This document shows, piece by piece, positions 26,454 through 34,616 of a stretch of DNA of 64,000 nucleotides. Source of the DNA: Desulfovibrio piger. Its GTDB lineage: Bacteria > Desulfobacterota > Desulfovibrionia > Desulfovibrionales > Desulfovibrionaceae. The stretch spans positions 1,479,501 to 1,543,500 of the forward strand of contig NZ_LT630450.1 in NCBI RefSeq assembly GCF_900116045.1. Reading direction: 5' to 3'. Position numbers and translations under genes: made by a program. The first letter of the stretch is position 1. Each line of letters opens with the position of its first letter. The notes beneath the pieces were generated by a model. The model was not told where the DNA came from. It made no database searches and saw nothing but the letters and a program-made list of their open reading frames with translations.

Positions 26454-26771
26454 CTACACGCAGCCGGTGGGCTTGGGCAGGCCAGCCATTTTGCAGGCGC
26501 CTTTGCCGGGGCCGGAGGGGAACAGTTCGTACACTTCTTTCAGCTTGTAGCCGGTGTTCTTGGAAAGAATACGGACCATGGGAGCGATACCGTTCTTCTT
26601 GTAGTAGTCCTGCAGGAAGTCCAGGATCTTCTGGTGGTCAGGAGTGATTTCAGCGATACCTTCGGATTCCTTCACGAATTCCATCCATTCCGGGCACCAG
26701 TCGTCGAAACGGAGCAGGAAGCCGTCTTCATCAACTTCGAAGGTTTTGCCCTGAAAGCTAATTTCAGCCAT
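26454..26771 (-). CDS. dsrC: DsrC, sulfur-carrier partner of dissimilatory sulfite reductase
   Basis: In sulfate reducers DsrC carries the sulfite-derived sulfur as a trisulfide between its two C-terminal cysteines for the membrane DsrMKJOP complex. The protein has 105 residues, exactly the family length. Its flexible arm ends GACKMAGLPKPTGCV with Cys93 and Cys104, the functional pair that separates DsrC from TusE-like homologues. The core motifs DEDGFLLRFDDWCPEWMEFV and HQKILDFLQDYYKKNGIAPM are conserved. It stands alone with a strong ribosome site (AGGAGG just upstream) and two tandem terminators, as expected for a very abundant protein. dsrAB is not in the window. Confidence 0.97.
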   Translation of the reverse strand: MAEISFQGKTFEVDEDGFLLRFDDWCPEWMEFVKESEGIAEITPDHQKILDFLQDYYKKNGIAPMVRILSKNTGYKLKEVYELFPSGPGKGACKMAGLPKPTGCV

Positions 26772-26995
26772 GCGTGTCCTCCTTGGACGTTTGCTCTATT
26801 CGGGCCTTGCGGCCCGGCCAGACAGCCGAAGCATATTTGTATTCGGCTCATTCCCCATTGATTGCGAAAGCTCTGCAATCGCAAATGCACACTTCTTTTG
26901 CCACAAAAAAACAATCTTGGCAAGTCCCGAAAAAACCGCCAAAACCTACGCAGATACGAAGATTTGCTCTCTATATTCTGATGTTGCAGGGGGCA
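26772..26995 (-). promoter_or_regulatory. dsrC promoter and leader region
   Basis: 224 bp of relatively AT-rich sequence between the CBS-ACT gene and dsrC, both on the minus strand. A short inverted repeat (gattgc at 26860-26865 with gcaatc at 26875-26880) lies about 90 bp upstream of the start. Promoter hexamers could not be assigned with confidence. Confidence 0.4.
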
Positions 26996-27661
26996 CTAAC
27001 CGGCCACATCATAGGGCGCGGCCAGCAGCAGCGTGCCGGTGGCTTCCAGATCCTTGACGAGGGCGTCTTCGACGGCCTTGTCGTCCACGCTGCGGATGCG
27101 GACATAGACCTGACGCTTGTCGCCGTCCAGATAATAGGACAGCACGGAGATGATGCGGGCGCTGTGCTTGCGCAGGGTATCGAAAATGACGCGCATGCTG
27201 CCGGGGGTGTCGGGCAGCTCGAAGGCAAACTGCATGCCGGGCACGCGGGCGCCGGTGATGTTGATCAGCAGCTTGAAGATGTCCTGGTCGGTGATGATGC
27301 CCACCAGCTTGTTGTCTTCGGCGACTACAGGCAGGCCGCCGAACCTTTTGTCCATCATGAGGATGGCCGCCTGTTCCACGCTGTCCCAGGGCTTGATAGT
27401 GACGGGCTTGGCGGTCATAATGTCCTTGGCCTTGAGCTCTGCCAGAAGGTACTGCATTTCATGCACTTCCAGCGCCGTGGCCTTGGAGGGCGACGCGCCC
27501 TTGACGTCTCTGTCGGAGATGATGCCCACCACCCGGTTCTGGTCGTCGACCACGGGCAGGCGGCGGATTTGGTGCTCCTTGAGCAGGTTGCGGCACTTCA
27601 GCAGGGACGTGTCGGGCTTGACGGCAATGACGTTGGTGGCCATCCAGTTTTCTACGAGCAT
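26996..27661 (-). CDS. CBS-pair plus ACT-domain protein (AcuB-like)
   Basis: 221-residue cytosolic protein: two CBS motifs (about 1-60 with HQIRRLPVVDDQNRVVGIISDRDV, and about 78-140 with FGGLPVVAEDNKLVGIITDQDI) that usually bind adenosine nucleotides, then an ACT-like region (about 145-221: FAFELPDTPGSMRVIFDTLRKHSARIISVLSYY). The order matches AcuB-type regulatory proteins; the partner enzyme is unknown. The start MLVENWMATN at 27661 has an AGGAGG site (cctcct at 27666-27671); a longer upstream frame exists but lacks this support. Confidence 0.88.
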   Translation of the reverse strand: MLVENWMATNVIAVKPDTSLLKCRNLLKEHQIRRLPVVDDQNRVVGIISDRDVKGASPSKATALEVHEMQYLLAELKAKDIMTAKPVTIKPWDSVEQAAILMMDKRFGGLPVVAEDNKLVGIITDQDIFKLLINITGARVPGMQFAFELPDTPGSMRVIFDTLRKHSARIISVLSYYLDGDKRQVYVRIRSVDDKAVEDALVKDLEATGTLLLAAPYDVAG

Positions 27662-27795
27662 GGATCCTCCTGTTGAACAGAGACCCTGCGGCATGCCGCG
27701 GGCGGGAACGTTCCCTTTTCTGTCCTGTCCTTTCACCTTATACCAAGCCGCGCCCACAAACAAGCCTGTAGGCAGACGGGGCAGCGCGGATTTTC

Positions 27796-28974
27796 ATGAC
27801 GGAGCCATTTCAGATGCAGCATCTTTTTCTTGATTGCAGTCACGGCATGAGCGGGGACATGACCCTGGCCTCCCTTGCCCATCTTGGTGTGGACCTTTCC
27901 CCCCTGCCGGACCTGCTGGCACAGGCGGGCGTGGCCTGCCGCCTGGAGGTCTGGCGGGAAGAACGGGGCGGCGGGCCCGGCTGCCGGGTGGAGGTCGGCT
28001 GGGAGGCGGAGGGCCAGCCCCTGCGGCACCCGGCGGACATCGCCGCCATCTTCGCCGCCGTGCCCGTGCCGGACAGGGTGCGCCGCAGGGCCCTGGCCGT
28101 GCTGGAGGCCCTGACCCTGGCCGAGGCCGAGGCCCACGGCATCGCCCCCGAAAAGGTCCACTTCCATGAGGTGGGCGCCGTGGACACCCTGGTGGACATC
28201 CTGGGGGCCTGCTGGGCCCTGGACCGGCTGGGCGTGGAGCGGGTGACGGCCTGTGCGCTGCCCTGGTTCGGGGGCAGCATCACCTGCGCCCACGGCGAGA
28301 TCCCCCTGCCGGCGCCCGCCACGGCCAACCTCATGCGCGGCCTGCCCGTGCATCCCACCGATGCCAAGACGGAACTGGTGACCCCCACCGGCGCGGCCCT
28401 GGCCCGTGTGCTGGTGGACGAGTTCGTGGACGGTCCGGCAGGCCGTCTGCTGGCCCTGGGCACGGGCTACGGCGCACGTCCGGCCCCCACCGGCCTGCGG
28501 GCCTGGCTCGTGGAGGGCCGGGAGCCCCGGCAGGCCGATCACGGCCGGGGAGGCGACGAGGACGTGATGCAGCTGGAATGCCATCTCGACCATCTGACCG
28601 GCGAGGAACTGGGCACGGCCCTGGAAATGCTGGCCGCCGCCGACGGCGTGCTGGACGTGCTCTGGCTGCCGGGCACGGGCAAGAAGAACCGGCCCGCGGG
28701 CCTGCTGCGGGTGCTCTGCCGCCCCGCCGATACGGAAGACGTCGCCCGGGCCGTCCTGCGCCACACGCACACCCTGGGCCTGCGGCGCCAGCTGCTGCAG
28801 CGCCTGGTGCTGCCCCGCAGGGCCACGACCTGCACATGCGGCGGAACCGGCCTGCCCGCCAAGGAATACGAAGTGGAAGGCCGCTGGTATGTCCGGCCGG
28901 AGGCCGACGCCGTGGCCCGTCAGGCTGCGGCGCTGGGACTGGGGGCCCCGGCCCTGCGCTTTGGGAGAAAATGA
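27796..28974 (+). CDS. larC: LarC-type nickel-insertion protein (pincer cofactor biosynthesis)
   Basis: LarC inserts nickel into the pyridinium dithiocarboxylate precursor of the lactate racemase cofactor (DUF111 family). In 392 residues: LFLDCSHGMSGDMTLASLAHLGVD at the start, EKVHFHEVGAVDTLVDILGACWAL near residue 115, ALPWFGGSITCAHGEIPLPAPAT, and KTELVTPTGAAL. The C-terminal domain (about 255-392) includes the ferredoxin-like LECHLDHLTGEELGTALEML. Full length, not split into LarC1 and LarC2. larB and larE are not in the window. An alternative start is ATG 27814 (MQHLFLDC), closer to the usual family N-terminus. Confidence 0.9.
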   Translation: MTEPFQMQHLFLDCSHGMSGDMTLASLAHLGVDLSPLPDLLAQAGVACRLEVWREERGGGPGCRVEVGWEAEGQPLRHPADIAAIFAAVPVPDRVRRRALAVLEALTLAEAEAHGIAPEKVHFHEVGAVDTLVDILGACWALDRLGVERVTACALPWFGGSITCAHGEIPLPAPATANLMRGLPVHPTDAKTELVTPTGAALARVLVDEFVDGPAGRLLALGTGYGARPAPTGLRAWLVEGREPRQADHGRGGDEDVMQLECHLDHLTGEELGTALEMLAAADGVLDVLWLPGTGKKNRPAGLLRVLCRPADTEDVARAVLRHTHTLGLRRQLLQRLVLPRRATTCTCGGTGLPAKEYEVEGRWYVRPEADAVARQAAALGLGAPALRFGRK

Positions 28975-29013
28975 AAGCTTTTTCCAATACCTGTAAAAAT
29001 ATTTAGCCTTGCT

Positions 29014-29070
29014 CCACTCCTTCAGGAGTGCTATGCGGGAAACGTGGGGCAGAGCTGCCCGCAACGGGCA
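29014..29070 (+). other. Structured 5' leader with two hairpins
   Basis: Upstream of the repeat-protein gene are cactcc-ttca-ggagtg (29014-29029) and a perfect 7-bp hairpin ctgcccg-caa-cgggcag (29054-29070), followed by the ribosome site AAGGAG at 29083-29088. The hairpins could regulate translation. No known riboswitch consensus was matched. Confidence 0.4.
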
Positions 29071-29096
29071 GTCCCCGACTCGCAAGGAGTTATGCC

Positions 29097-29624
29097 ATGA
29101 GAGCAAAGAACTTTCGTCTGTTGTTGCCGGCCCTGGTCCTGGCCTGTACGGCCACGTTCGCTCTCGCGGATGATGGGCAGGCCGCGCAGCATGTGGCCGG
29201 CGGGATGCCCGTGGTCTCGGATCATGCCGACCATGCGGGCATCATGCCCGGTACCCTGGTGGCCCGCAACGACAACGGCCGTCATGAAGGCTGGCACAAG
29301 GACAAGCCCCGTCCCAAGAAGCATTACAAGAAGGGACCGCCTCCCGGCCCCCGTCCGGGCTACCATCGTCCCGGTGACCGCCCCGGTCCCCGCCCGGGGT
29401 ATCACCGTCCCGGTGACCGCCCGGGCCCGCGTCCCGGCATCCATGACGGTCGCGGTCCGCGCCCCGATGGCCCCCGTCCGGGCTATCATCGCCCCGGCGA
29501 CCGTCCCGGTCCCCGCCCCGGCATCCATGACGGCCGCGGCCCGCGCCCCGATGGCCCCCGCCCCGGCCCGCGTCCCAACGGCCCGCGGCCCGATCACCGG
29601 CCTGATGGTCCCCGTCCCCGCTAG
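29097..29624 (+). CDS. Secreted proline/arginine/histidine-rich repeat protein
   Basis: 175 residues of unknown function. A Sec signal peptide (residues 1-24, cleavage after ATFALA) sends it to the periplasm. The mature part has a short non-repetitive segment (about 25-60), a basic linker KDKPRPKKHYKKGPP, then about 110 residues of degenerate repeats. The units are PGYHRPGDRPGPR (three copies) and GIHDGRGPRPDGPRPG (two copies). The region is intrinsically disordered and could bind polyanions or, through His and Asp, metals. ATG 29097 is supported by AAGGAG at 29083-29088. A strong terminator follows, so the gene is monocistronic. No enzyme motif was recognised. Confidence 0.8.
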   Translation: MRAKNFRLLLPALVLACTATFALADDGQAAQHVAGGMPVVSDHADHAGIMPGTLVARNDNGRHEGWHKDKPRPKKHYKKGPPPGPRPGYHRPGDRPGPRPGYHRPGDRPGPRPGIHDGRGPRPDGPRPGYHRPGDRPGPRPGIHDGRGPRPDGPRPGPRPNGPRPDHRPDGPRPR

Positions 29625-29657
29625 GACGCCGTTCCCCCTTTGATCGAGGACATCCGC

Positions 29658-29686
29658 AGGAGGCCTGCTTTGCAGGCCTCCTTTTT
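29658..29686 (+). terminator. Terminator of the repeat-protein gene
   Basis: A perfect 11-bp stem (AGGAGGCCTGC with GCAGGCCTCCT) and a T-run. Confidence 0.9.
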
Positions 29687-29690
29687 GTAT

Positions 29691-29816
29691 GGAAGAAAAC
29701 CTCCCGCTAGGCGGAATATTCAAAAAAACTTAAAATTTTTATATAGGAGAAAAACTCCTTTTGACCTGCTGCCATCACGTCGCGGTCCGGCAACCGCAAC
29801 AATGAAGCAAATCAAA
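29691..29816 (+). mobile_element. IS200-type left-end relic, inverted copy of 32985-33112
   Basis: About 126 bp matching the reverse complement of 32985-33112. The inner 64 bp (29752-29816) has about four mismatches; the outer half is looser but retains the AACCTCCCGC arm of the end palindrome. No transposase follows here; similarity stops in the ribosome-site region and the symporter gene begins 77 bp on. It is probably the decayed subterminal end of an IS200/IS605 element. Confidence 0.75.
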
Positions 29817-29892
29817 TTGCAAAAGCCTCTGGCCTGCGCTACGGTAGCCAAGGTGTCCACGGTTTGCGTATCTTAACCCCCGGAGGTGCAGG

Positions 29893-31122
29893 ATGGCTGC
29901 TAAGGTCGGCGATTTTTCCCTTATTCTCAAATTGTTGGGCGGTATCATCATCGGTGCCCTGCTTGGTCTGTACATCGGCGAGAACGCCGAAGGTTCCCTG
30001 AGGCACGTCATGGATGTGGTGGTCTCCCTGCGCCACATCTTCGGCCAGATCATCTTCTTCCTGGTGCCCCTGGTCATCGTGGGCTTCATCACGCCCGCCA
30101 TCGTGCGCCTGGGGCAAAACGCCAGCAAGATCCTGCTGGTGGCCGTGGGCCTGGCCTACATCTCCTCGCTGGGCGCGGCCCTGTTCTCCATGATCTCCGG
30201 CTACTGCATCATCCCCAACCTCTCCATCGCCACCAGCACCGAGACCCTGCGCTCCCTGCCCGAGATGGTCTTCCGCCTGGACATCCCGCCGCTGTTCAGC
30301 GTCATGAGCGCCCTGGTGCTGGCCCTGACCATGGGCGTGGCCATCGTCTGGACCAGGTCCGAGACCCTGGGCAAGATCTTCTGCGAGATGGAACGCATCA
30401 TGACCGCCCTGGTCAACCGCATCATGATCCCCATCCTGCCCTTCTTCGTGGGCCTGTCCTTCCTGGGCCTGGCCTATGAGGGCTCCCTCAGCCGGCATCT
30501 GCCCGTGTTCATCATGATGGTGCTCATCGTCATCGTGGGCCACTTCATCTGGCTGGCCGTGCTCTACGGCATCGGCGGCGCCCTGTCCGGCCGCAATCCC
30601 TCGCAGGTCTTCCGCCACTACGCGCCTGCCTACCTGACCGCCGTGGGCACCATGTCCAGCGCCGCCACCCTGCCCGTGGCCCTGGAATGCGCCCGCAAGT
30701 CCCCCGTCCTCAGCCGTACCATGGTGGAATTCATGGTGCCCCTGGGGGCCACCGTGCACCTGTGCGGCTCCGTGCTGACCGAGACCTTCTTCGTCATGAC
30801 CATCAGCCTGATGCTCTACGGCTCCCTGCCGTCCGTGGGCACCATGCTGCTCTTCTGCGTGCTGCTGGGCATCTTCGCCGTGGGCGCCCCCGGTGTGCCC
30901 GGCGGTACCGTGGTGGCGTCGCTGGGCATCGTGACCGGCGTGCTGGGCTTCGACCCCAACGGGGTGGCCCTGCTCATCGCCATCTTCGCCCTGCAGGACA
31001 GCTTCGGTACGGCCTGCAACGTGACCGGCGACGGCGCCCTGACCCTGATGCTGGAAGGCCTGTTCAACCGCAATGGCGAACTGGGGCCCTTGCAGGACGT
31101 GGCCCCGGCGGAAAAGGTCTAG
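29893..31122 (+). CDS. Sodium:dicarboxylate/amino-acid symporter (DAACS family)
   Basis: Inner-membrane secondary transporter of 409 residues with about eight helices and two re-entrant loops. Typical motifs are IFFLVPLVIVGFITPAI, the serine-rich hairpin TAVGTMSSAATLPVALE, and GVPGGTVVASLGIVTGV followed by QDSFGTACNVTGDGALTLM, the substrate and sodium site. Such carriers import glutamate, C4-dicarboxylates, serine or cystine. Because the next gene resembles a cysteine desulfidase, cysteine or a related amino acid is a plausible substrate (inference). Ribosome site GGAGGTG at 29881-29887. It lies directly behind an IS200 end relic. Confidence 0.9.
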   Translation: MAAKVGDFSLILKLLGGIIIGALLGLYIGENAEGSLRHVMDVVVSLRHIFGQIIFFLVPLVIVGFITPAIVRLGQNASKILLVAVGLAYISSLGAALFSMISGYCIIPNLSIATSTETLRSLPEMVFRLDIPPLFSVMSALVLALTMGVAIVWTRSETLGKIFCEMERIMTALVNRIMIPILPFFVGLSFLGLAYEGSLSRHLPVFIMMVLIVIVGHFIWLAVLYGIGGALSGRNPSQVFRHYAPAYLTAVGTMSSAATLPVALECARKSPVLSRTMVEFMVPLGATVHLCGSVLTETFFVMTISLMLYGSLPSVGTMLLFCVLLGIFAVGAPGVPGGTVVASLGIVTGVLGFDPNGVALLIAIFALQDSFGTACNVTGDGALTLMLEGLFNRNGELGPLQDVAPAEKV

Positions 31123-31416
31123 CCGTTTTTTCGGTTCCCATCGTTTGACGGGGAGGGGCCCGGCGGCAGGCACGCTCCGGCCCCTGTCTCCGGGCCCTTC
31201 CCGTCCTGTCGTGTCCTCTGCGGCAGTCCTTCCCCCTTCGCGCTGCCCGTGCGTCCCCCGTCTTGCCGGGATTCCTGAACGGACATCCGCCGAAAACGCC
31301 GCCCCGCTGGCCGCGCCGTGCTGTCCCGGGAAGGCCGCTGCCCGCTGTCCCCGGGAGCCTGTCTCCCGCCCCTTGCGCCAACCTTCTACATCGTGGGCCT
31401 CAGGCCCGGAGAATGC
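31123..31416. other. 294-bp gap between symporter and desulfidase genes
   Basis: GC-rich, no gene recognised. The two genes may still be co-transcribed since no clear terminator was found. Confidence 0.4.
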
Positions 31417-32703
31417 ATGAGTCTGTCTCTTGCCGACAGGCAGGCCATCCTGGCCCTGCTGCATCAGGAAGTGGTGCCCGCCCTGGGCTGCACCGAACCC
31501 ATCGCCGTGGCGCTGACCGCGGCCCGTGCCGCCGAGGCGCTGGGCCGGACGCCGGAACGCCTGGACGTGGCCGTCAGCGCCAATCTGCTCAAGAACGGCA
31601 TGGGCGTCATGGTCCCCGGCACGGGCGAGATGGGCCTGGCCATCGCCGCCGCGGCCGGTGCCCTGGGCGGGAAGAGCGCCCTTGGCCTGGAATGCCTGGC
31701 CTCCCTCGACCCCGCGCAGGCCGACGCCGCCCGGGCCATGGTGGCCGCCGGGGCCGTGGAGCTGCACCTGCCGGACAACGACCTGCTGCTGTACTGCCTG
31801 GTGACGGCCCATACCGCCGGGCACAGCGCCGCCGCCGAGCTGCGCGACAGCCATGACAACATCACCCGCGTCTGGCAGGACGGGGCCCTGGTGGAAGACC
31901 GCAGGCCCGCGGAAGCCGGCGAGGCCGCGCCCGCCGACTGGCCCCTGACCCTGGCCCGGGTCTACGAATTCGCCACCACCGCGCCGCTGGAAGAGATCAG
32001 CTTCATCCTTGAGGCCGCGCGCATGAACCGCCAGGTGGCCGAGGAAGGCCTTTCCAGCCAGTACGGCCTGGGCGTGGGCAAATCCATGGATGCCCGGGTA
32101 CGCAGGCACATCCTTTCCGATGACCTGCCCACCTTTGCCATCCGTCTGACCGCCGCCGCGGCCGACGCCCGCATGGCCGGGGTCATGATGCCCGTCATGA
32201 GCAATTCGGGCAGCGGCAATCAGGGCATCACCTGCACCATGCCCGTGGTGGCCTGCGCCATCCGGCAGGAAAGCAGCGACGAGGAACTGGCCCGCGCCCT
32301 GATGATGAGCCACCTCACCTCCATCCACATCAAGCATCACCTGGGCCGCCTTTCCGCCCATTGCGGTGCCATGGTGGCCGCCACGGCCGCCGGCTGCGGC
32401 ATCGCCCTGCTGCTGGGCGGCGATCTGGCGGTCATGGAGCGCACCATCCGCAACATGGTGGGCAATGTGGCCGGCATGATCTGCGACGGTGCCAAGAGCA
32501 GCTGCGCCCTCAAGGTGGCCACCGCCGTGGGCGCGGGCATCCAGGCCGTCATGCTGGCCCTGGACGGCTCCGTGGTGCCCGGCAACGAAGGCATCACCGA
32601 CGACGATATCGAAGTCTGCATCGCCAACCTGGGCCGCCTGGGCTCCACGGGCATGAAGGAGGCCGACAAGGTCATCCTGGACATCATGCTCAGGAAGTCC
32701 TAG
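31417..32703 (+). CDS. UPF0597 / L-cysteine desulfidase family protein (CyuA-like)
   Basis: Probable iron-sulfur enzyme releasing sulfide, ammonia and pyruvate from cysteine, as for archaeal L-cysteine desulfidase and E. coli CyuA (YhaM). In 428 residues: HQEVVPALGCTEPIAVALTAA at about 13-33 with the first conserved Cys, ANLLKNGMGVMVPGTGEMG, MSNSGSGNQGITCTMPV, and the cluster region NMVGNVAGMICDGAKSSCALK with two Cys. All conserved cysteines appear present. ATG 31417 (GGAG at 31408-31411) fits the family N-terminus. The paired symporter suggests uptake plus degradation of a sulfur amino acid. Its 3' end abuts an IS200 relic. Confidence 0.87.
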   Translation: MSLSLADRQAILALLHQEVVPALGCTEPIAVALTAARAAEALGRTPERLDVAVSANLLKNGMGVMVPGTGEMGLAIAAAAGALGGKSALGLECLASLDPAQADAARAMVAAGAVELHLPDNDLLLYCLVTAHTAGHSAAAELRDSHDNITRVWQDGALVEDRRPAEAGEAAPADWPLTLARVYEFATTAPLEEISFILEAARMNRQVAEEGLSSQYGLGVGKSMDARVRRHILSDDLPTFAIRLTAAAADARMAGVMMPVMSNSGSGNQGITCTMPVVACAIRQESSDEELARALMMSHLTSIHIKHHLGRLSAHCGAMVAATAAGCGIALLLGGDLAVMERTIRNMVGNVAGMICDGAKSSCALKVATAVGAGIQAVMLALDGSVVPGNEGITDDDIEVCIANLGRLGSTGMKEADKVILDIMLRKS

Positions 32704-32714
32704 GCAGGAAGGGG

Positions 32715-32973
32715 AGCGGCTTTCCCCCTTCAACTATCCCATAACTCCAGAGACACTCGTTTTGGGGGGAATTTCGGGCAGCATGCGGACAAGGTCAGGG
32801 CAGCACTCGGCCTTGATGATGTTGCCCCCTTTCCATTCACACAGTTTACGCGAAAATTTCGCCTGCGGCTCGCTTTTTCTCTCCATAAAAAACCTGGCGG
32901 CGATGCCAGGCGCAACTACGATATGATATTTGCAGTTCCCTTTTGTATGGGCTAAACTTCTGGTGTCACCCAC
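32715..32973 (-). pseudogene. IS200/IS605-type transposase TnpA, dead 5' fragment
   Basis: Starting at GTG 32973 behind AAAGGAGG, the translation MGDTRSLAHTKGNCKYHIVVAP matches IS200-type Y1 transposases, then slips frame around PGIAARFFMERK and returns at RKLCEWKG. The HUH motif, normally CPDHVHML, reads CPDLVRML, so both metal-binding histidines are gone. A frameshift and stop after MG end the frame at 32734; similarity seems to run on to about 32715, ending just short of the desulfidase stop. The catalytic tyrosine half (normally to about residue 150) is missing, so it cannot transpose by itself. Confidence 0.85.
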
Positions 32974-32984
32974 GGTGACCTCCT

Positions 32985-33112
32985 TTTGATTTGCTTCATT
33001 GTCGCAGTTGCCAGACCGCGACGTGATGGCAGCAGATCAAAAGGAGTTTTTATAACATATGCAAAGCTTTAAGCTTTTTTGAACCTCCCGCCTAGCGGGA
33101 GGTTTTCTTTCA
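32985..33112 (-). mobile_element. IS200-type left end with palindrome
   Basis: The end of the IS200 relic upstream of its transposase fragment. It contains a perfect 10-bp palindrome with 3-nt loop (33082-33091 with 33095-33104), the hairpin expected at the left end of IS200/IS605 elements, and a conserved subterminal block shared, inverted, with 29691-29816. Confidence 0.75.
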
Positions 33113-33118
33113 TGCAAA

Positions 33119-33148
33119 AAAAGCGGGGCAGTGGCCTGCACCCGCTTT
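33119..33148 (-). terminator. Terminator of the phoB-phoR-pstB-phoU operon
   Basis: Stem AAAGCGGG (33119-33126) with CCCGCTTT (33141-33148) and a T-run on the minus strand, 27 bp after the phoU stop and touching the IS200 end. Confidence 0.85.
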
Positions 33149-33175
33149 TACCGGAAAACAAGGGAAGATGATGTG

Positions 33176-33859
33176 TTACTTCTTGTCGGCACTGTGCTTG
33201 AGGCTCTGGCCGTGCTGCATGAAGTAGACCTGCTCGGCCAGATTGACGGAGCGTCGCCAGATGCGGGTCAGGGCACGCACTACCAGCAGGGTATGCATGA
33301 CCAGCTGGGGATCGGGGCGTTTGTCTTCTTCCTGCCGCAGCAGCTCCAGCAGGCGCTGCACGATGCGCATCTCGTTCTGCAGGGCCTCGTCCTCGCAGTT
33401 GCGCAGGGCCAGGGCCTCCTGCCCGTTGCCTTCGCGGAAGCAGTCCATGGCGCGCATGAAGGCCTCGCGGGCCCGCTGCATCATGCCGCAGACCTCGTCC
33501 GTCAGGATGCGCCGCCCGGGCACATCCTCCATGAGCACGGTCTGCTCGGCCACGGTCACGGCCTCGTCGCCGATGCGCTCCAGATCCACCACCATGCGCA
33601 GGGCGGCCACCACGAAGCGCAGATCACCGGCCACGGGCTTGATGCGGGCCATGAGGCGCAGGCAGAGCTCGTCGATCTCGTTTTCCAGGGCGTCGATGGC
33701 CGTATCACCGTCACAGACGGCGATGGCGCGCACGGCCTCGCCCTTTTCATAGGAGCGCGCAGCCTCTTCCAAAGCGATGTCCACTTGCGCATACATGACC
33801 AGCAGGCGCGTGCGCAGCGTGGCCAGCATGTGCTGGGGCGTGTAATCCTGAAGAACCAT
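33176..33859 (-). CDS. phoU: Phosphate-signalling protein PhoU
   Basis: Negative regulator linking the Pst transporter to the PhoR kinase. The 227 residues form two repeated three-helix bundles, with the metal-binding motifs ENEIDELCLRLMAR and DLRFVVAALRMVVDLERIGDEAV in the first repeat and LRNCEDEALQNEMRIVQRL in the second. It overlaps the pstB stop by 1 nt (TAATG), so it is translationally coupled. Last gene of the phoB-phoR-pstB-phoU transcript. Confidence 0.95.
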   Translation of the reverse strand: MVLQDYTPQHMLATLRTRLLVMYAQVDIALEEAARSYEKGEAVRAIAVCDGDTAIDALENEIDELCLRLMARIKPVAGDLRFVVAALRMVVDLERIGDEAVTVAEQTVLMEDVPGRRILTDEVCGMMQRAREAFMRAMDCFREGNGQEALALRNCEDEALQNEMRIVQRLLELLRQEEDKRPDPQLVMHTLLVVRALTRIWRRSVNLAEQVYFMQHGQSLKHSADKK

Positions 33860-34614
33860 TAACCGAACCTGCCTGTGATGTAGTCTTCCGTCTCTTTCTG
33901 GGACGGACGGGTGAAGATGACGTCCGTGCTGTCGCTTTCCACCAGACGGCCCATGTAGAAGAAGGCCGTCCTGTCGGAGATGCGGGCCGCCTGCTGCATG
34001 CTGTGGGTCACGATGATGATGGTCAGGCCTTCCTTGAGCTCCACGATGCTCTCTTCCACCTTGCGGGTGGCGATGGGGTCCAGGGCGCTGGCGGGCTCGT
34101 CCATGAGCAGCACCTGCGGTTCCACGGCCAGGGCGCGGGCGATGCACAAACGCTGCTGCTGGCCGCCGGAAAGGCCCAGGGCCGAGGAGGAAAGGCGGTC
34201 TTCCACTTCGTTCCAGAGGGCGGCGCGGCGCAGGGCCAGCTCCACCTTCTCGGTGATGAGGTTCTCGTCCCTGACGCCGTTGACGCGCAGGCCGTAGGCC
34301 ACGTTCTCGAAGATGCTCTTGGGGAAGGGGTTGGGCTTCTGGAAGACCATGCCCACCTTCTGCCGCAGACGCACCACATTGGTGCGGGGCTGGTTGACGT
34401 CCTCGCCGTCCAGCATGATGCGGCCTTCCACCCGGCAGCCGGGGATCAGGTCGTTCATGCGGTTGAGACAACGCAGGAACGTGGACTTGCCGCAGCCGGA
34501 AGGGCCGATGAGGGCCGTGACGCCGCCGGTCTCGAAATCCAGGCTGACGTCCTGCAGGGCGTGGGAAGCGCCGTAGTAGACGTTGATCTTCTGCGCCGAA
34601 AGTGCTGTTGCCAT
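33859..34614 (-). CDS. pstB: Phosphate ABC transporter ATP-binding protein PstB
   Basis: ATPase of the high-affinity phosphate importer, 251 residues. Walker A is [22 protein letters not shown] (about 34-55), Q-loop [22 protein letters not shown], signature [19 protein letters not shown], Walker [15 protein letters not shown], and switch [21 protein letters not shown]. All catalytic parts are intact. It is encoded away from its membrane partners PstC and PstA, which are on the opposite strand, and instead follows phoR after 2 bp. Confidence 0.97.
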   Translation of the reverse strand: MATALSAQKINVYYGASHALQDVSLDFETGGVTALIGPSGCGKSTFLRCLNRMNDLIPGCRVEGRIMLDGEDVNQPRTNVVRLRQKVGMVFQKPNPFPKSIFENVAYGLRVNGVRDENLITEKVELALRRAALWNEVEDRLSSSALGLSGGQQQRLCIARALAVEPQVLLMDEPASALDPIATRKVEESIVELKEGLTIIIVTHSMQQAARISDRTAFFYMGRLVESDSTDVIFTRPSQKETEDYITGRFG

Positions 34615-34616
34615 AA

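Noticed and set aside
29340-29600. Regularly spaced short repeats resembling an array
   Set aside because: They keep a reading frame and encode the proline-rich repeats; unit length and sequence vary unlike CRISPR, and there are no cas genes.
29839-32733. 964-codon open frame on the minus strand
   Set aside because: Covers the symporter and desulfidase genes in antisense; low-complexity composition with no domain.
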